From: Mycolicibacterium vinylchloridicum
GTDB lineage: Bacteria; Actinomycetota; Actinomycetes; Mycobacteriales; Mycobacteriaceae
Reading direction: 5' to 3'
Length of the DNA: 64,000 nucleotides
Assembly: GCF_013404075.1 (NCBI RefSeq)
Contig: NZ_JACBJQ010000030.1
Span: forward strand, 1 to 64,000
Position 1 is the first letter of the stretch, and each line of letters begins with the position of its first letter. Under the pieces are notes generated by a model that worked only from the letters and a program-made list of their open reading frames with translations, ran no database searches and had not been told where the DNA came from. This document shows positions 63,038-64,000 of this stretch, piece by piece. The position numbers and the translations under genes are program-made.

Positions 63038-64000
63038 GTGCCTGTTTCCACAGCACTGACAGCTCACACCGACGGCGTGGACCGGCTCCTGGCCAGTTAC
63101 CGCGCCATACCTCCGAACGCCTCGATTCGCCTGGCCAAACCCACGTCCAACCTGTTCCGAGCCCGCGCCAAACGCGACGCCCCCGGGCTGGACACCTCCG
63201 GCCTGACCGGCGTGATCTCCGTCGACCAGGCCGCGAAAACCGCCGATGTCGCCGGCATGTGCACCTACGAAGACCTGGTCGCCGCGACCCTGCCCTACGG
63301 CCTGTCCCCGCTGGTTGTCCCGCAGCTCAAGACGATCACCCTCGGCGGTGCGGTGACCGGGCTCGGTATCGAATCGACGTCATTCCGCAATGGCCTGCCG
63401 CACGAGTCGGTCATCGAAATGGACATTCTCACCGGCTCGGGGGAAGTCGTCACGGCCAGCCGAGAACAACACCCGGACCTGTTCCGCAGCTTTGCCAATT
63501 CCTATGGCACCCTTGGCTATTCGGTGCGGCTGCGGATCGAGCTAGAAACGGTCAAGCCGTTCGTTGCGCTCAAGCACCTGCGATTTCACACGCTGGCCGA
63601 CATGGTCGCGGCCATGGACCGCATCATCGAGACCGGTGGGTACGAGGGCATGCGGGTCGACTACCTCGACGGTGTGGTGTTCAGCGCCGACGAGAGCTAC
63701 CTGTGCCTGGGCATGCAGACCACCGGCGCCGGCGCGGTCAGCGACTACACCGGCCAAGACATCTACTACCGGTCCATCCAGCACGCCGACGGCGTGAAGG
63801 ACGACCGACTGACCATCCACGACTACCTGTGGCGCTGGGACACCGACTGGTTCTGGTGCTCACGCGCGTTCGGCGCGCAGAACCCGAAGCTGCGCCGCTG
63901 GTGGCCTCGGCGCTACCGCCGCAGCAGCTTCTACTGGAAGCTGATCGGCTACGACCAGCGGTTCAACATCGCCGACCGGATCGAGGCGCGCCACGGCCGT
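63038..64000 (+). CDS. FAD-binding oxidoreductase (Rv3719-like), 3' end cut by the window
   Basis: 321 codons are present from GTG 63038 and the frame is open at the window end. The FAD_binding_4 (PCMH) domain is clear: TLPYGLSPLVVPQLKTITLG, GGAVTGLGIESTSFRNGLPH and SFANSYGTLGYSVRLRIEL. The later part (DYLWRWDTDWFWCSRAFG) resembles DWARF/DHCR24-type sterol-reductase-like oxidases. The substrate in mycobacteria is unknown. In tuberculosis the next gene is a cyclopropane synthase (Rv3720), so a role in lipid modification is possible. Confidence 0.88.
   Translation, partial: MPVSTALTAHTDGVDRLLASYRAIPPNASIRLAKPTSNLFRARAKRDAPGLDTSGLTGVISVDQAAKTADVAGMCTYEDLVAATLPYGLSPLVVPQLKTITLGGAVTGLGIESTSFRNGLPHESVIEMDILTGSGEVVTASREQHPDLFRSFANSYGTLGYSVRLRIELETVKPFVALKHLRFHTLADMVAAMDRIIETGGYEGMRVDYLDGVVFSADESYLCLGMQTTGAGAVSDYTGQDIYYRSIQHADGVKDDRLTIHDYLWRWDTDWFWCSRAFGAQNPKLRRWWPRRYRRSSFYWKLIGYDQRFNIADRIEARHGR

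Noticed and set aside
1..64000. tRNA, rRNA, insertion sequences, prophage, integrase or attachment sites
   Set aside because: Searched by eye on both strands; no transposase, integrase, phage structural gene, tRNA cloverleaf or rRNA sequence was found.

Overview
The window is high-GC actinobacterial DNA, and its gene order identifies it as a mycobacterium, probably a rapid grower of the Mycolicibacterium type. The backbone matches, in order, the Mycobacterium tuberculosis block Rv3689 to Rv3719: the MoxR/DUF58/SpoIIM/RDD cluster, glpK, the ergothioneine operon egtABCDE, ask-asd, leuA, dnaQ, murT-gatD, recR-ebfC, the Rv3717 amidase, Rv3718c and Rv3719. This correspondence rests on recalled gene order and lengths, not on a search. 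There are no rRNA or tRNA genes, insertion sequences or CRISPR arrays. Genes are packed tightly, often with 1-8 nt overlaps, and no stretch over 300 bases lacks a gene.

Layout. 1-7.1 kb: a membrane protein (apparently 5'-frameshifted), DUF4129, DUF4350, MoxR ATPase and DUF58, then a divergent SpoIIM/RDD pair with back-to-back promoters. 7.1-14.2 kb: accessory genes (DUF1772, AraC regulator, an SDR/SnoaL/small-ORF/antiporter operon, a carotenoid oxygenase facing a PadR regulator, and a second PadR gene with Gly-Phe-Pro repeats). 14.3-18.8 kb: glpK, two methyltransferases and a glutamate-cysteine-ligase-like protein. 18.9-21.5 kb: an unusual four-gene locus in which two proteins end in Cys/Gly-repeat tails. 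21.6-26.0 kb: a two-component system coupled to an orphan TAXI binding lipoprotein, a hydrolase and a TetR regulator. 26.0-31.4 kb: egtE-D-C-B-A, a complete ergothioneine pathway. 31.5-36.2 kb: PknH-type sensor domain protein, Ohr, catalase, small membrane proteins and a DUF4185 secreted protein. 36.2-38.5 kb: asd and ask, with an internal start for the beta subunit of aspartokinase.

38.6-42.4 kb: nitroreductase and a surface protein with twelve degenerate repeats. 42.5-49.9 kb: an operon of ammonium transporter, type III glutamine-synthetase-like enzyme, split glutamate-synthase-like subunits (amidotransferase, GXGXG, FMN domain), a FAD amine oxidoreductase and an XRE-cupin regulator. This resembles a reduced N-methylglutamate pathway. 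49.9-54.1 kb: a secreted protein, leuA behind a leucine-codon leader peptide and attenuator hairpin, and small genes. 54.2-64 kb: GGDEF/EAL protein, dnaQ, murT-gatD, a frameshifted DUF559 gene flanked by inverted copies of a dispersed repeat, recR, ebfC, amidase, SRPBCC protein, and a FAD oxidase cut by the window end.

Across the window many starts carry a TANNNT hexamer 6-9 nt upstream, the signature of leaderless mycobacterial mRNAs. This was used to choose several start codons.
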